DNA of 34,680 nucleotides from Sedimentisphaerales bacterium (lineage in GTDB: Bacteria; Planctomycetota; Phycisphaerae; Sedimentisphaerales; Anaerobacaceae): NCBI GenBank assembly GCA_028277585.1, contig JANQFY010000088.1:1-34680 (forward strand), in the 5' to 3' direction. Both the position numbers and the translations under genes were made by a program. Numbering within the stretch: the first letter of the stretch is position 1; each line of letters opens with the position of its first letter. The notes beneath the pieces are model-generated. The model ran no database searches. It was not told where the DNA came from and was given only the letters and a program-made list of their open reading frames with translations. Shown in pieces: positions 24,546 through 30,669 of the stretch.

Positions 24546-25532
24546 CTAATACTGCTTGAACCGCCGCATCCACTGGGGCCAGTCTTCGCGCTGCACGCCG
24601 CCGGCCTTGGTCCAGGGCCCGGCCGTTTCGTAGTTCTTGTACCACTTGAGCGTCCAGAGTTCCTTCAAGCCCACCTCGCGCACCGACCAGTCCAGAAACA
24701 GCCCATTGACCCCGCCGTTGTGCCGGTTGATGCACGACTGCTGTCTCGTGCTGTTCGTAGTCACAGGTATTGCATCGCATTCGGGTGGATCATTGAAGAC
24801 AGCCGCCCCCGAATTGAGAGCCGCGCTGTCAAGCATGACGGGAATACGGTCCGCACCGCGAACGTCGGTCGTGCCCCATCCCTCGATGGATGGCGTCCGC
24901 CCCGAATGGTCAACAAAGTGGTAGGGGTTTAGGCCGTAGGTGCCATAGTGAGCGCGATGCTCCCGGGCGTAGTAGAGCCTCCAGGCCCGGAAAGTGCCAC
25001 CCAACAAGCCTTTACTGTCGGGCGTCTCCACCGCTGGTCTGCTGGCCATCGGACAGACGCGCACTGTGGGAGTCAGATGGCCGACATACGACGATTCGCC
25101 CCAGTAAAGCCAATCTACCGCAGGGTCTTGCGGAACGATCTTCCCCACCCGGAAGGTTCCGCCGTTCTCGTCGGCGAGCATGGCGCCATGGAGCCCCCAC
25201 TGCTTCAGACTGGCCTGACAGACCACCGCCCGCGCCTGCTTCCGCGCCCGCGACAGGGCGGGCATGAGCATCGCCATCAGCAGGACCACAATGGAGATGA
25301 CCACCAACAGTTCGATCAGCGTGAATCCGCAGCTTCTCGGCTTGGCATCTTGAGCGGAGCGCCGCGGAGCCGATGGACCTGCCCCATGGCCGGGCGCGCC
25401 TCTCGTTCCAGGGGAGATCTCTCCGTTCCAGCCCGGCGACGCCGGGCCTTCAGTCGAGATGACAGGAAGACTAGGCCGCACCGACTTTCCACTCGCGACG
25501 ACACAAGGGTCGTATCGTTCTCTCCGCCTCAT
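24546..25532 (-). CDS. Prepilin-like secreted protein with extended leader
   Basis: A 328-residue protein with the type IV/type II prepilin cleavage-methylation motif [12 protein letters not shown] at about residues 69-80, followed by the hydrophobic helix and [10 protein letters not shown]. The mature part is the planctomycete-type globular domain, with [12 protein letters not shown] and a C-terminal [14 protein letters not shown] and LWTLKWY. Such proteins are probably pseudopilins or substrates of a type II secretion-like system, and dozens occur per genome. The leader before the cleavage Gly is about 68 residues instead of the usual 5-20, and a palindromic repeat (25400-25465) is read through in frame within it. 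The start ATG 25532 has GGAG eight bases upstream. Confidence 0.85.
   Translation of the reverse strand: MRRRERYDPCVVASGKSVRPSLPVISTEGPASPGWNGEISPGTRGAPGHGAGPSAPRRSAQDAKPRSCGFTLIELLVVISIVVLLMAMLMPALSRARKQARAVVCQASLKQWGLHGAMLADENGGTFRVGKIVPQDPAVDWLYWGESSYVGHLTPTVRVCPMASRPAVETPDSKGLLGGTFRAWRLYYAREHRAHYGTYGLNPYHFVDHSGRTPSIEGWGTTDVRGADRIPVMLDSAALNSGAAVFNDPPECDAIPVTTNSTRQQSCINRHNGGVNGLFLDWSVREVGLKELWTLKWYKNYETAGPWTKAGGVQREDWPQWMRRFKQY
25400..25465. repeat. Dispersed palindromic element inside the prepilin leader
   Basis: Two palindromes lie close together: GGGGAGATCTCTCC (25411-25424) and GCCCGGCG-A-CGCCGGGC (25431-25447). They are flanked by TCTCGTTCCA and TTCAGTCGAGATGACAG. The arrangement matches a class of mobile-looking intergenic elements I know from other environmental genomes. 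Here it is translated as part of the leader. Confidence 0.55.
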
Positions 25533-25757
25533 GGCGTTCGCTCCAATCCTCTCAGTAGGAGCCCGATTGCCTTAGCGCCGACCAAACCGCTCGCCTGGGC
25601 GGAAAGATCGGTACCTCCACACATTGTCCACGGCGAATCTCGTAACCCCAGTATGGGCGCGATCCTGAGCGAAAGCAAGGAATTCGGCTCGGTTCGGGGG
25701 CGATCCTTCGCAGGCGGCTCGCGTAGTATATCTGGTGGACAGAAAGGAGACTGACGC

Positions 25758-26084
25758 ATGGCAACCTTGGATCAGAAGCGTTGCGTACCTTGCCGGGGCG
25801 GTGTTGAACCGCTGGCCGGGCAGCGACTGAGCGAATACGCCGCCCTGCTGGACGAACGATGGAGCGTGATTGACGGTCATCACCTCCACCGCGAGTACCC
25901 GTTCGACGACTTTCGCCAGGGATTGGACTTCGTCAATCGGGTGGGCGAACTGGCCGAGAGCGAGGGGCACCATCCCGATCTGACTCTCAGCTACGGCAAG
26001 GTCACGATTACGCTCTGGACACACAAGATTGACGGCCTGCACGAGAACGACTTCATCCTGGCGGCCAAGATCGATCGACTGTGA
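25758..26084 (+). CDS. phhB: Pterin-4a-carbinolamine dehydratase
   Basis: A 108-residue protein of normal family length. It dehydrates 4a-hydroxytetrahydrobiopterin, recycling the cofactor of aromatic amino acid hydroxylases; many bacterial copies also appear to serve other pterin pathways. The signature is ESEGHHPDLTLSYGKVTITLWTH at residues 67-89, with H71-H72-P73 and the Trp/His pair, followed by the LHENDF segment with its conserved Asp. The N-terminal CVPCRGG (Cys 9 and 12) is common in this branch. Start ATG 25758 has AAAGGAG upstream. No phenylalanine hydroxylase gene is visible in the window. Confidence 0.93.
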   Translation: MATLDQKRCVPCRGGVEPLAGQRLSEYAALLDERWSVIDGHHLHREYPFDDFRQGLDFVNRVGELAESEGHHPDLTLSYGKVTITLWTHKIDGLHENDFILAAKIDRL

Positions 26085-26123
26085 AGTAAGGGCTTGAGGG
26101 ACGCGTAGCGACGTAGAGATTCG

Positions 26124-26528
26124 CTACTGAGCGGCCGGGGTCTCGATGGGGCGGTTTTCGCGGGTCCAGACGGCCATGTCGCCAACAAGATGGTAGACCC
26201 TGGTGAAACCCGCCTGGGTGAGTGTGTTCTGGGCGATCCGGGCGCGGATGCCGGCCGCACAGTAGACGACCATATCGCAATCCCGGTGCGGCTCGAGTTC
26301 GGCGAGGCGATCAGCCACCTGACGATACGGAATGTGCAGGGCTCCGGGGATAGCGCCGGAGCGGTATTCGTTGTCCGAACGCACGTCCAAGACAACGCAA
26401 TCGGTCTGGCCCAATCGCTGAGCCAGTTGCGCGGTCGACATCTCCGGCCCCCGCGGGCCCATGCGGTGCCTGAGCACGACCGCACCGAGAAGCAGAACCC
26501 CCACGATCACAGCAAGTGTCCAGCCCAT
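26124..26528 (-). CDS. Membrane-anchored rhodanese-like protein
   Basis: A 134-residue protein with one N-terminal membrane segment (MGWTLAVIVGVLLLGAVVL) and a single rhodanese domain. The domain begins EMSTAQLAQRLGQ and contains VVLDVRSDNEYRSGAIPGALHIP. The active-site loop is VVYCAAGIRA, with the catalytic Cys and the loop Arg. It can transfer sulfur from a persulfide, with the domain probably outside the cytoplasmic membrane. ATG 26528 has GGAAGG upstream. It is convergent with the pterin dehydratase gene, about 40 bases apart. Confidence 0.9.
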   Translation of the reverse strand: MGWTLAVIVGVLLLGAVVLRHRMGPRGPEMSTAQLAQRLGQTDCVVLDVRSDNEYRSGAIPGALHIPYRQVADRLAELEPHRDCDMVVYCAAGIRARIAQNTLTQAGFTRVYHLVGDMAVWTRENRPIETPAAQ

Positions 26529-26703
26529 GGCCGCCTTCCATCTTCCTTCCAAGCGAGAAACTCCATCAGTACGCGGCATTCGATCGACGCCAACTTCTCC
26601 GTTCCCCGGCTCTACGCGGCTCTCCCCCGCCGGTTCACAGAATACGAAAGCAAGCCGATGCGGCGATGCGTGCGTTTTTCTGAGATTTTTTCCATTTGCC
26701 CGC

Positions 26704-26734
26704 TTGACCCGTCTACAGGTTCACACTCTAGGCT
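26704..26734 (+). promoter_or_regulatory. MerR-type promoter with 19-bp spacer
   Basis: TTGACC (26704-26709) and TAGGCT (26729-26734) are separated by exactly 19 bases. This overlong spacer is the hallmark of promoters that MerR-family activators remodel. It lies upstream of the small gene at 26793 and the merR-type gene at 27029, so autoregulation is likely. No convincing dyad is visible inside the spacer. Confidence 0.55.
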
Positions 26735-26735
26735 C

Positions 26736-26759
26736 GGATTGTCATGGCCGTGACAACCG
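26736..26759. promoter_or_regulatory. Dyad operator next to the predicted start of transcription
   Basis: TTGTCATGGCCGTGACAA at 26739-26756 has perfect 6-base arms, and flanking CGG/CCG extend the symmetry with a one-base offset. It lies just after the predicted -10 and before the ribosome site. Binding by the MerR-type protein or another repressor is possible. Confidence 0.45.
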
Positions 26760-26792
26760 TGTAATGTAAGCTAACTGAAAAGGAGAAGACAC

Positions 26793-26972
26793 ATGAGTGA
26801 ATTCGGTGTGGATCAATGGGTCGAATTGTTTGACGCGGTCGGCCTGGACAAGGCCAAGCGCCGCCAGTGGCACGCGTTGTTCGAGCAGCGCCATCCCGAG
26901 GCGCATCAGCGCTTCCTGGAGTGGCTCGGGCTGGATAACGCCATGATCAAGGACGCCAGAAGCATGAGCTAA
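26793..26972 (+). CDS. Free-standing copy of the MerR regulator's C-terminal domain
   Basis: A 59-residue protein with a strong start (AAAAGGAG before ATG 26793). Residues 5-48 align without gaps to residues 117-160 of the MerR-family protein encoded 56 bases downstream: 21 of 44 positions are identical, including the WV, AxGLD, RRxWH, FE, PEAHQ and FLE blocks. There is no DNA-binding helix, signal or membrane segment. The protein is therefore the effector or sensor domain of the regulator without its DNA-binding part. It could compete for ligand, pair with the regulator, or carry out the domain's unknown function. The gene shares the promoter at 26704 with merR. High confidence that it is real; the function is open. 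Confidence 0.85.
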   Translation: MSEFGVDQWVELFDAVGLDKAKRRQWHALFEQRHPEAHQRFLEWLGLDNAMIKDARSMS

Positions 26973-26984
26973 GAGATAGCCAAC

Positions 26985-27016
26985 GGTCGGCGGCCCCGCA
27001 AGCAGGGTCGCCGGCC
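26985..27016 (+). promoter_or_regulatory. Strong RNA hairpin between the small gene and the merR-type gene
   Basis: A 12-bp stem (26985-26996 with 27005-27016; two G-U pairs) and an 8-base loop end directly at the AGGAG ribosome site (27017-27021) of the regulator gene. There is no U tract, so full termination is unlikely. It could protect the upstream mRNA or limit regulator translation. Confidence 0.55.
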
Positions 27017-27028
27017 AGGAGTTCTACT

Positions 27029-27556
27029 ATGTACACAGTCTCCAAGATCGCCCGGCAGTTCGGCCTGTCGCGCAGCACATTGCTCTACTACGACCGTATC
27101 GGGTTGCTGAGCCCTTCCGGCCGTAGTCCCGGCGATTATCGCCTCTACGACCAGGCCGACTGCGACCGTCTCGAACAGATTTGCCAGTTGCGCCAGACGG
27201 GGCTTTCGCTCAAAGAGGTCGCCGAGATCCTCGACGGGAACGACTCGGCCCCACAGCGGTTGCTCAAACAGAGGTTGGCCGACCTGAACCAGGAGATCAA
27301 CCAGTTGCGTCAACAGCAACAGGTGATTGTCAAGCTCTTGGGCAATCCACAACTGATCCGATCCACCCGTATCATGACCGAAGAGACGTGGGTGATGATG
27401 CTGGAAGCGGCCGGGCTCGACGCGGTCGCGCGAAGGCGATGGCACCAGGCGTTCGAGCGGCACGCACCGGAAGCGCATCAGGATTTTCTGGAATCGCTCG
27501 CCTTTACACCTACTGAGATCGAGCAGATCCGAGCCGCCAGTCGTCAAGAGACCTGA
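27029..27556 (+). CDS. MerR-family transcriptional regulator with novel C-terminal domain
   Basis: A 175-residue regulator. Residues 1-70 are a complete MerR winged helix-turn-helix: YTVSKIARQFGLSRSTLLYYDRIGLLSP, then DYRLYDQADCDRLEQICQLRQTGLSLKEVAEIL. Residues 75-105 form the dimerisation coiled coil (LNQEINQLRQQQQV). The C-terminal domain (117-160, TWVMMLEAAGLD, RRRWHQAFE, PEAHQDFLESL) is the sensing part and is duplicated as the separate 59-residue protein upstream. The domain has no Cys metal site of the MerR/CueR type, so a heavy-metal ligand is unlikely; its Trp/His/acid-rich face suggests a small-molecule or protein ligand (inference). CAGGAG lies eight bases before the ATG. It ends 10 bases from a convergent gene. 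Confidence 0.93.
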   Translation: MYTVSKIARQFGLSRSTLLYYDRIGLLSPSGRSPGDYRLYDQADCDRLEQICQLRQTGLSLKEVAEILDGNDSAPQRLLKQRLADLNQEINQLRQQQQVIVKLLGNPQLIRSTRIMTEETWVMMLEAAGLDAVARRRWHQAFERHAPEAHQDFLESLAFTPTEIEQIRAASRQET

Positions 27557-27566
27557 GCGGGCCGCG

Positions 27567-27866
27567 TCAATCGACTTCGACGCGCATCTCGAAATCAGAA
27601 ATGTCGATCGCCGGTTTGCGTATGAAATCAATCCACGCGCCGCACCGGCATTCGGCGTAGAAATGCTGAACGTCGCGGAAGTCCGCCTGGTCCCGCTGGT
27701 TGCACAAATCCTTGGTCCGGAAGCCCTTGACACAGGCGCCGCAACTCGGACACGGGCATGCGAAATCGACCCAATCGAACGATTCTTCCGGGCGATCGAT
27801 CAGGGTGCGGGGTTCGTGATGCGGCAGCGTGAGGGCCGTTGCTCCTTCACCAAATCTCCCAACCAT
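27567..27866 (-). CDS. Small Cys-rich zinc-ribbon-like protein
   Basis: A 99-residue protein without a signal peptide. Cys residues are grouped as CPCPSCGAC (about residues 37-45), a single C near 55 and CRC near 73-75, a pattern that suggests one or two zinc sites. Aromatic and acidic segments (DWVDFAC, DISDFEMRVEVD) flank them. The ATG at 27866 has GGAG five bases upstream; longer starts have no ribosome site. It converges with the merR-type gene at a 10-base distance. I do not recognise the family. Confidence 0.65.
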   Translation of the reverse strand: MVGRFGEGATALTLPHHEPRTLIDRPEESFDWVDFACPCPSCGACVKGFRTKDLCNQRDQADFRDVQHFYAECRCGAWIDFIRKPAIDISDFEMRVEVD

Positions 27867-28054
27867 GGTTCTCCGTCTCCCTAATTGGCGCGGTCGAACC
27901 GACGGCGCCAAAGTGACAAAAAGCAGTCCCTTATCCGAGGCGTCCGTTCCGCAGATAGATTGATGAGGCGATTACAAATTCCCTGCATCACCAAGATATG
28001 ATCTTACTGCAAACACCAGGGCTGTGTCAAGCGCAAAGATGGGCCCAGAACCGT

Positions 28055-29134
28055 TCACCGCCGCTGCGAGAGGCGTCGCTGATCGGCGAAATCGCGGCCG
28101 TAGCGTCGGATCGCGTCCTTCCGGATGTGCTCCATGATGGGCGGGAAGTGGACCGCCGGTTCGACCCGCTTGCGGCGCTGCTCGGCGTCGGGGTAGGCGA
28201 CGGCCAGAATGGCGTTTTTCTCCCACTCGCGCGGCTCAATCTCCAACTTCGCGTAGAAACCATGCCTGGCCAAAATGTCAAGCGTCGGGGCCGGATACGA
28301 CACGGCCGTTGCGTCCTTGCAGGGCTCTGCGTCGGGCAGCCGCGTCGGGGACACCTCACCGTCCTCGAGACCGATGTCGAAGTTGCGCTCGATGATATCG
28401 ACAGAAAACAGCGACGAGCCGGTGAACCAGTCGCCCTTGACCTGGCGGGTTGCTTGTTTGGCCGCGTCGGCCGGCACGGGGCCCAGTCTGTCTATTTCCT
28501 CGCGCAGGGCGATCGTCATCGCCTCATTGAAGGAGTGCTCGCTGTCCTGCAGGGCTCGCACGGCCAGGTGCGTGCCGAGCAAATTCGAGTACGAATCCTC
28601 CCAGGAGAAAGCCGACGAGAACGCGGTGGGAAGCCCCACGCATTTGTATCCGAACCACGTGAGGATCTCGTGCCAGGTCGTCAGGTAGAACGCCAGGTGC
28701 GGCCCGAGCGCCGCGGCGACCTCCTCGGCAGCAGCGCGACGTTGCTCGTTCGGGCGTTGGGCCCAGTCCGACGGATAGGACAGCTCGACGAAATGGCGTG
28801 AGCGATCGACAGCCAGCTTGTATGAGAACCGCGTGTCGCCCTCCATCAGGTGTCGATAGGTTTTGTCGGTCAGATACTTTGTCCAGTCGGCGGCAATCCG
28901 CAAATGCGCCAGGTCGATGTGCCCGCCGCGACAGGTGTAGACGATGCCGTTCTGCTCGGAGAGGCTGAAGAGATACCCATGTTGACCCAGCTTCTGTGGA
29001 TTCGAATAGGGCGCGCCAAGCGTGGGAGTCGGGTAGGTCCCCAGTCGTGAGCGAGGTCGAGGCCCGTCCTGACAGCCAAGGGACATCAGAGCGAGCAGGC
29101 ACAGAACGACGACAGTGAGTGACCTCATGGACAC
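28055..29134 (-). CDS. DUF4056 lipoprotein
   Basis: A 359-residue lipoprotein. The signal MSMRSLTVVVLCLLALMSLGC places the lipidated Cys at about residue 21. The mature part matches the DUF4056 family along its length: NGIVYTCRGGHIDLAHLRIAADW, YRHLMEGDTRFSYKLAVDRS, TTWHEILTWFGYKC, FSWEDSYSNLLGTHLAVRAL, FNEAMTIALREE and FTGSSLF. The conserved His/Asp/Glu in these blocks suggest a metal or active site, but the family has no known function. A GTG at 29134 is chosen because GGAGG lies eight bases upstream; an ATG two codons later is too far from it. A good promoter lies at 29163-29191. Confidence 0.85.
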   Translation of the reverse strand: MSMRSLTVVVLCLLALMSLGCQDGPRPRSRLGTYPTPTLGAPYSNPQKLGQHGYLFSLSEQNGIVYTCRGGHIDLAHLRIAADWTKYLTDKTYRHLMEGDTRFSYKLAVDRSRHFVELSYPSDWAQRPNEQRRAAAEEVAAALGPHLAFYLTTWHEILTWFGYKCVGLPTAFSSAFSWEDSYSNLLGTHLAVRALQDSEHSFNEAMTIALREEIDRLGPVPADAAKQATRQVKGDWFTGSSLFSVDIIERNFDIGLEDGEVSPTRLPDAEPCKDATAVSYPAPTLDILARHGFYAKLEIEPREWEKNAILAVAYPDAEQRRKRVEPAVHFPPIMEHIRKDAIRRYGRDFADQRRLSQRR

Positions 29135-29162
29135 GGCTAGATCCTCCAAGAATGCAGGCGCG

Positions 29163-29191
29163 ATCCTATGCTGAATCGCGCAGAAAGTCAA
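29163..29191 (-). promoter_or_regulatory. Promoter of the DUF4056 gene
   Basis: On the minus strand TTGACT (29191-29186), a 17-base spacer and TAGGAT (29168-29163), about 30 bases upstream of the GTG at 29134. Confidence 0.5.
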
Positions 29192-29229
29192 GGGATTTCG
29201 CCCGATTGGCAACGTCCAGGCCTAACCGT

Positions 29230-30303
29230 CTACTCACGCAGTAGTTCCTCGATCTTGCTTCGCATCCATTTCTCACCCCCGGCCCCCTCCCAGTTGAGTT
29301 CGCCATACCACCAGTAACGAACGAAACCCTCCTTGTCGACCAGGTAGACACTGGGCCAGACGCGGTTGGCCCAGGCATCCCAGTTGCGGCTTCTGTTGTC
29401 GATGGCGATCGGATACTTGAGCCCGGCTTCGGTCGCCTTACGCCGCACCTGATCGACGACCCGCTCACCCTGGGTCTCAGGCCGGTGGATCCCGACGATC
29501 TTGAGTTCGTCGCGGGCGAAATAGTCGAACCACCCGTTGTAGTGCGGCAGATTCCGGATGCAGTTGATGCACCCATAGGTATAGAAATGCACGACGACGA
29601 CCTGCCCGCGCAACTGCGCGAGCGTCAGCGGGTCCGAGTTGATCCACGCCTCGACCCCATCCAACTCCGGGGCCCGACAGGCCGCTTGGCGGACCTGCGT
29701 CAAATCGAACGCCTGCCCCGTCAGCTTGCGCAGGGCATGCAACTGCTCCTTGCTGAGGATCGCCAGGATCTCCCGCTCGCCCCGGATCTTGCGGCGCCGA
29801 ACCCGATCCGCGTTGCGCGTCATCGCCCCGCCGCGCTGCAGCGTTGTTAGTTCACGCTCCAACACCTCCAACTCCGTCTTTATCCGCTGCGTCTGAGTGG
29901 CCGAGAGCTTCAGTTGCGCCGCTACGGCCGACTCGACGAGGGCGGGCAAGCCTCGGGCCTGTAGCGTGATCTGCTTCAAACGCTCTCGCTGCTGCGGTGA
30001 TAGGAACCCAGACAGCTCGGTCCGGAGCTTGCGGAGGAGCTGTTCGGCCGGCTCGCGACGCTCCTCCGGAGGCAGATCTCTCAGCCGCCAGAGAGGAATC
30101 TCGACCTCTTCGGCCGCCGCCACGACGGCCGCGACCTGGGCCGGCTGCAACGCCAGATCCTGGTGCACACGCGAATCGCGCAGCAACATCGTCAACGGAT
30201 GCGGAATCGGAACGTTTGCTCCACAAACCGACGCCCCGAAGGCAACGAGCATCACGCCGAGCCATCCCAGGTTGCTTCCCACCGTATGTTTGGACTGCTT
30301 CAC
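29230..30303 (-). CDS. Secreted thioredoxin-like protein with LTxxQ-type helical N-terminus
   Basis: A 357-residue protein with a signal peptide (GWLGVMLVAFGASVCGA). Residues about 45-200 are helical and contain repeated Leu-x-x-x-Gln steps (LSPQQRERL, LSATQTQRI, LSKEQLHAL), reminiscent of Spy/CpxP-like LTxxQ proteins. Residues about 205-357 are a thioredoxin fold of the TlpA/DipZ C-terminal kind: VVVVHFYTYGCINCIRNLPHY with the redox pair C245-C248, IVGIHRPE, and a cis-Pro in the RVWPSVYLVDKEG segment. It would act on disulfides or methyl-accepting partners outside the cytoplasm. The start is a GTG at 30303, with AGAGGTGA upstream. It is divergent from the LamG gene. Confidence 0.87.
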   Translation of the reverse strand: MKQSKHTVGSNLGWLGVMLVAFGASVCGANVPIPHPLTMLLRDSRVHQDLALQPAQVAAVVAAAEEVEIPLWRLRDLPPEERREPAEQLLRKLRTELSGFLSPQQRERLKQITLQARGLPALVESAVAAQLKLSATQTQRIKTELEVLERELTTLQRGGAMTRNADRVRRRKIRGEREILAILSKEQLHALRKLTGQAFDLTQVRQAACRAPELDGVEAWINSDPLTLAQLRGQVVVVHFYTYGCINCIRNLPHYNGWFDYFARDELKIVGIHRPETQGERVVDQVRRKATEAGLKYPIAIDNRSRNWDAWANRVWPSVYLVDKEGFVRYWWYGELNWEGAGGEKWMRSKIEELLRE

Positions 30304-30478
30304 CAGAATCTCACCTCTGAACCAACCATCTCACTGACCAAATCAATCACCCAACGCGAAACGTATACGGTGATCGCGCTGCCTTCGGTTCGTTTGGCGT
30401 GGTTTTTCCACGTGCCCATATTCTCTAAAAACGCACACCTGAAATGGGGTGACGAGCAAAAATACGTATTTACCGAAA

Positions 30479-30506
30479 TTGAGTCATTGCGCCAGATTCC
30501 TACAAT
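30479..30506 (+). promoter_or_regulatory. Promoter of the LamG protein gene
   Basis: TTGAGT (30479-30484), a 16-base spacer and TACAAT (30501-30506). The transcript would start near 30513. Confidence 0.5.
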
Positions 30507-30512
30507 AGAGAT

Positions 30513-30669
30513 AGATAGAGGAGCAGGTGCTCTCCGTACATCCGTCGTTTCGGGAGAAGGCCCCGAAACGGGCTGGTAGGCTCCCTCTCCAAGGAACTGT
30601 GTCGCTGCCCCCGTCGAAACGGGGCGCGCAGAAGGCAGATACGGGTAGGTTCGCATAGGAGGACAGACC
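30513..30669 (+). promoter_or_regulatory. Structured 5' leader of the LamG gene
   Basis: Three hairpins can be drawn: GAGCA-GG-TGCTC (30521-30532), CGTTTCGGG with CCCGAAACG (30546-30554 and 30562-30570, 7-base loop) and CCCCGT-CGAA-ACGGGG (30609-30624). A GGAGG site follows, about seven bases before the ATG. The fold does not match any riboswitch consensus I can recall, so I leave it as a leader of unknown role. Confidence 0.4.

Larger units (their letters stand above)
30304..30669. other. Divergent intergenic region with promoter and structured leader
   Basis: No gene is seen. The right half is the promoter and about 157-base leader of the LamG gene. The left half is AT-richer and probably holds the promoter of the thioredoxin-like gene; I cannot place it with confidence. 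Confidence 0.5.

Noticed and set aside
30513-30669. Known riboswitch (cyclic di-GMP, cobalamin, SAM, glycine) in the LamG leader
   Set aside because: None of the conserved core sequences I can recall for these classes is present.
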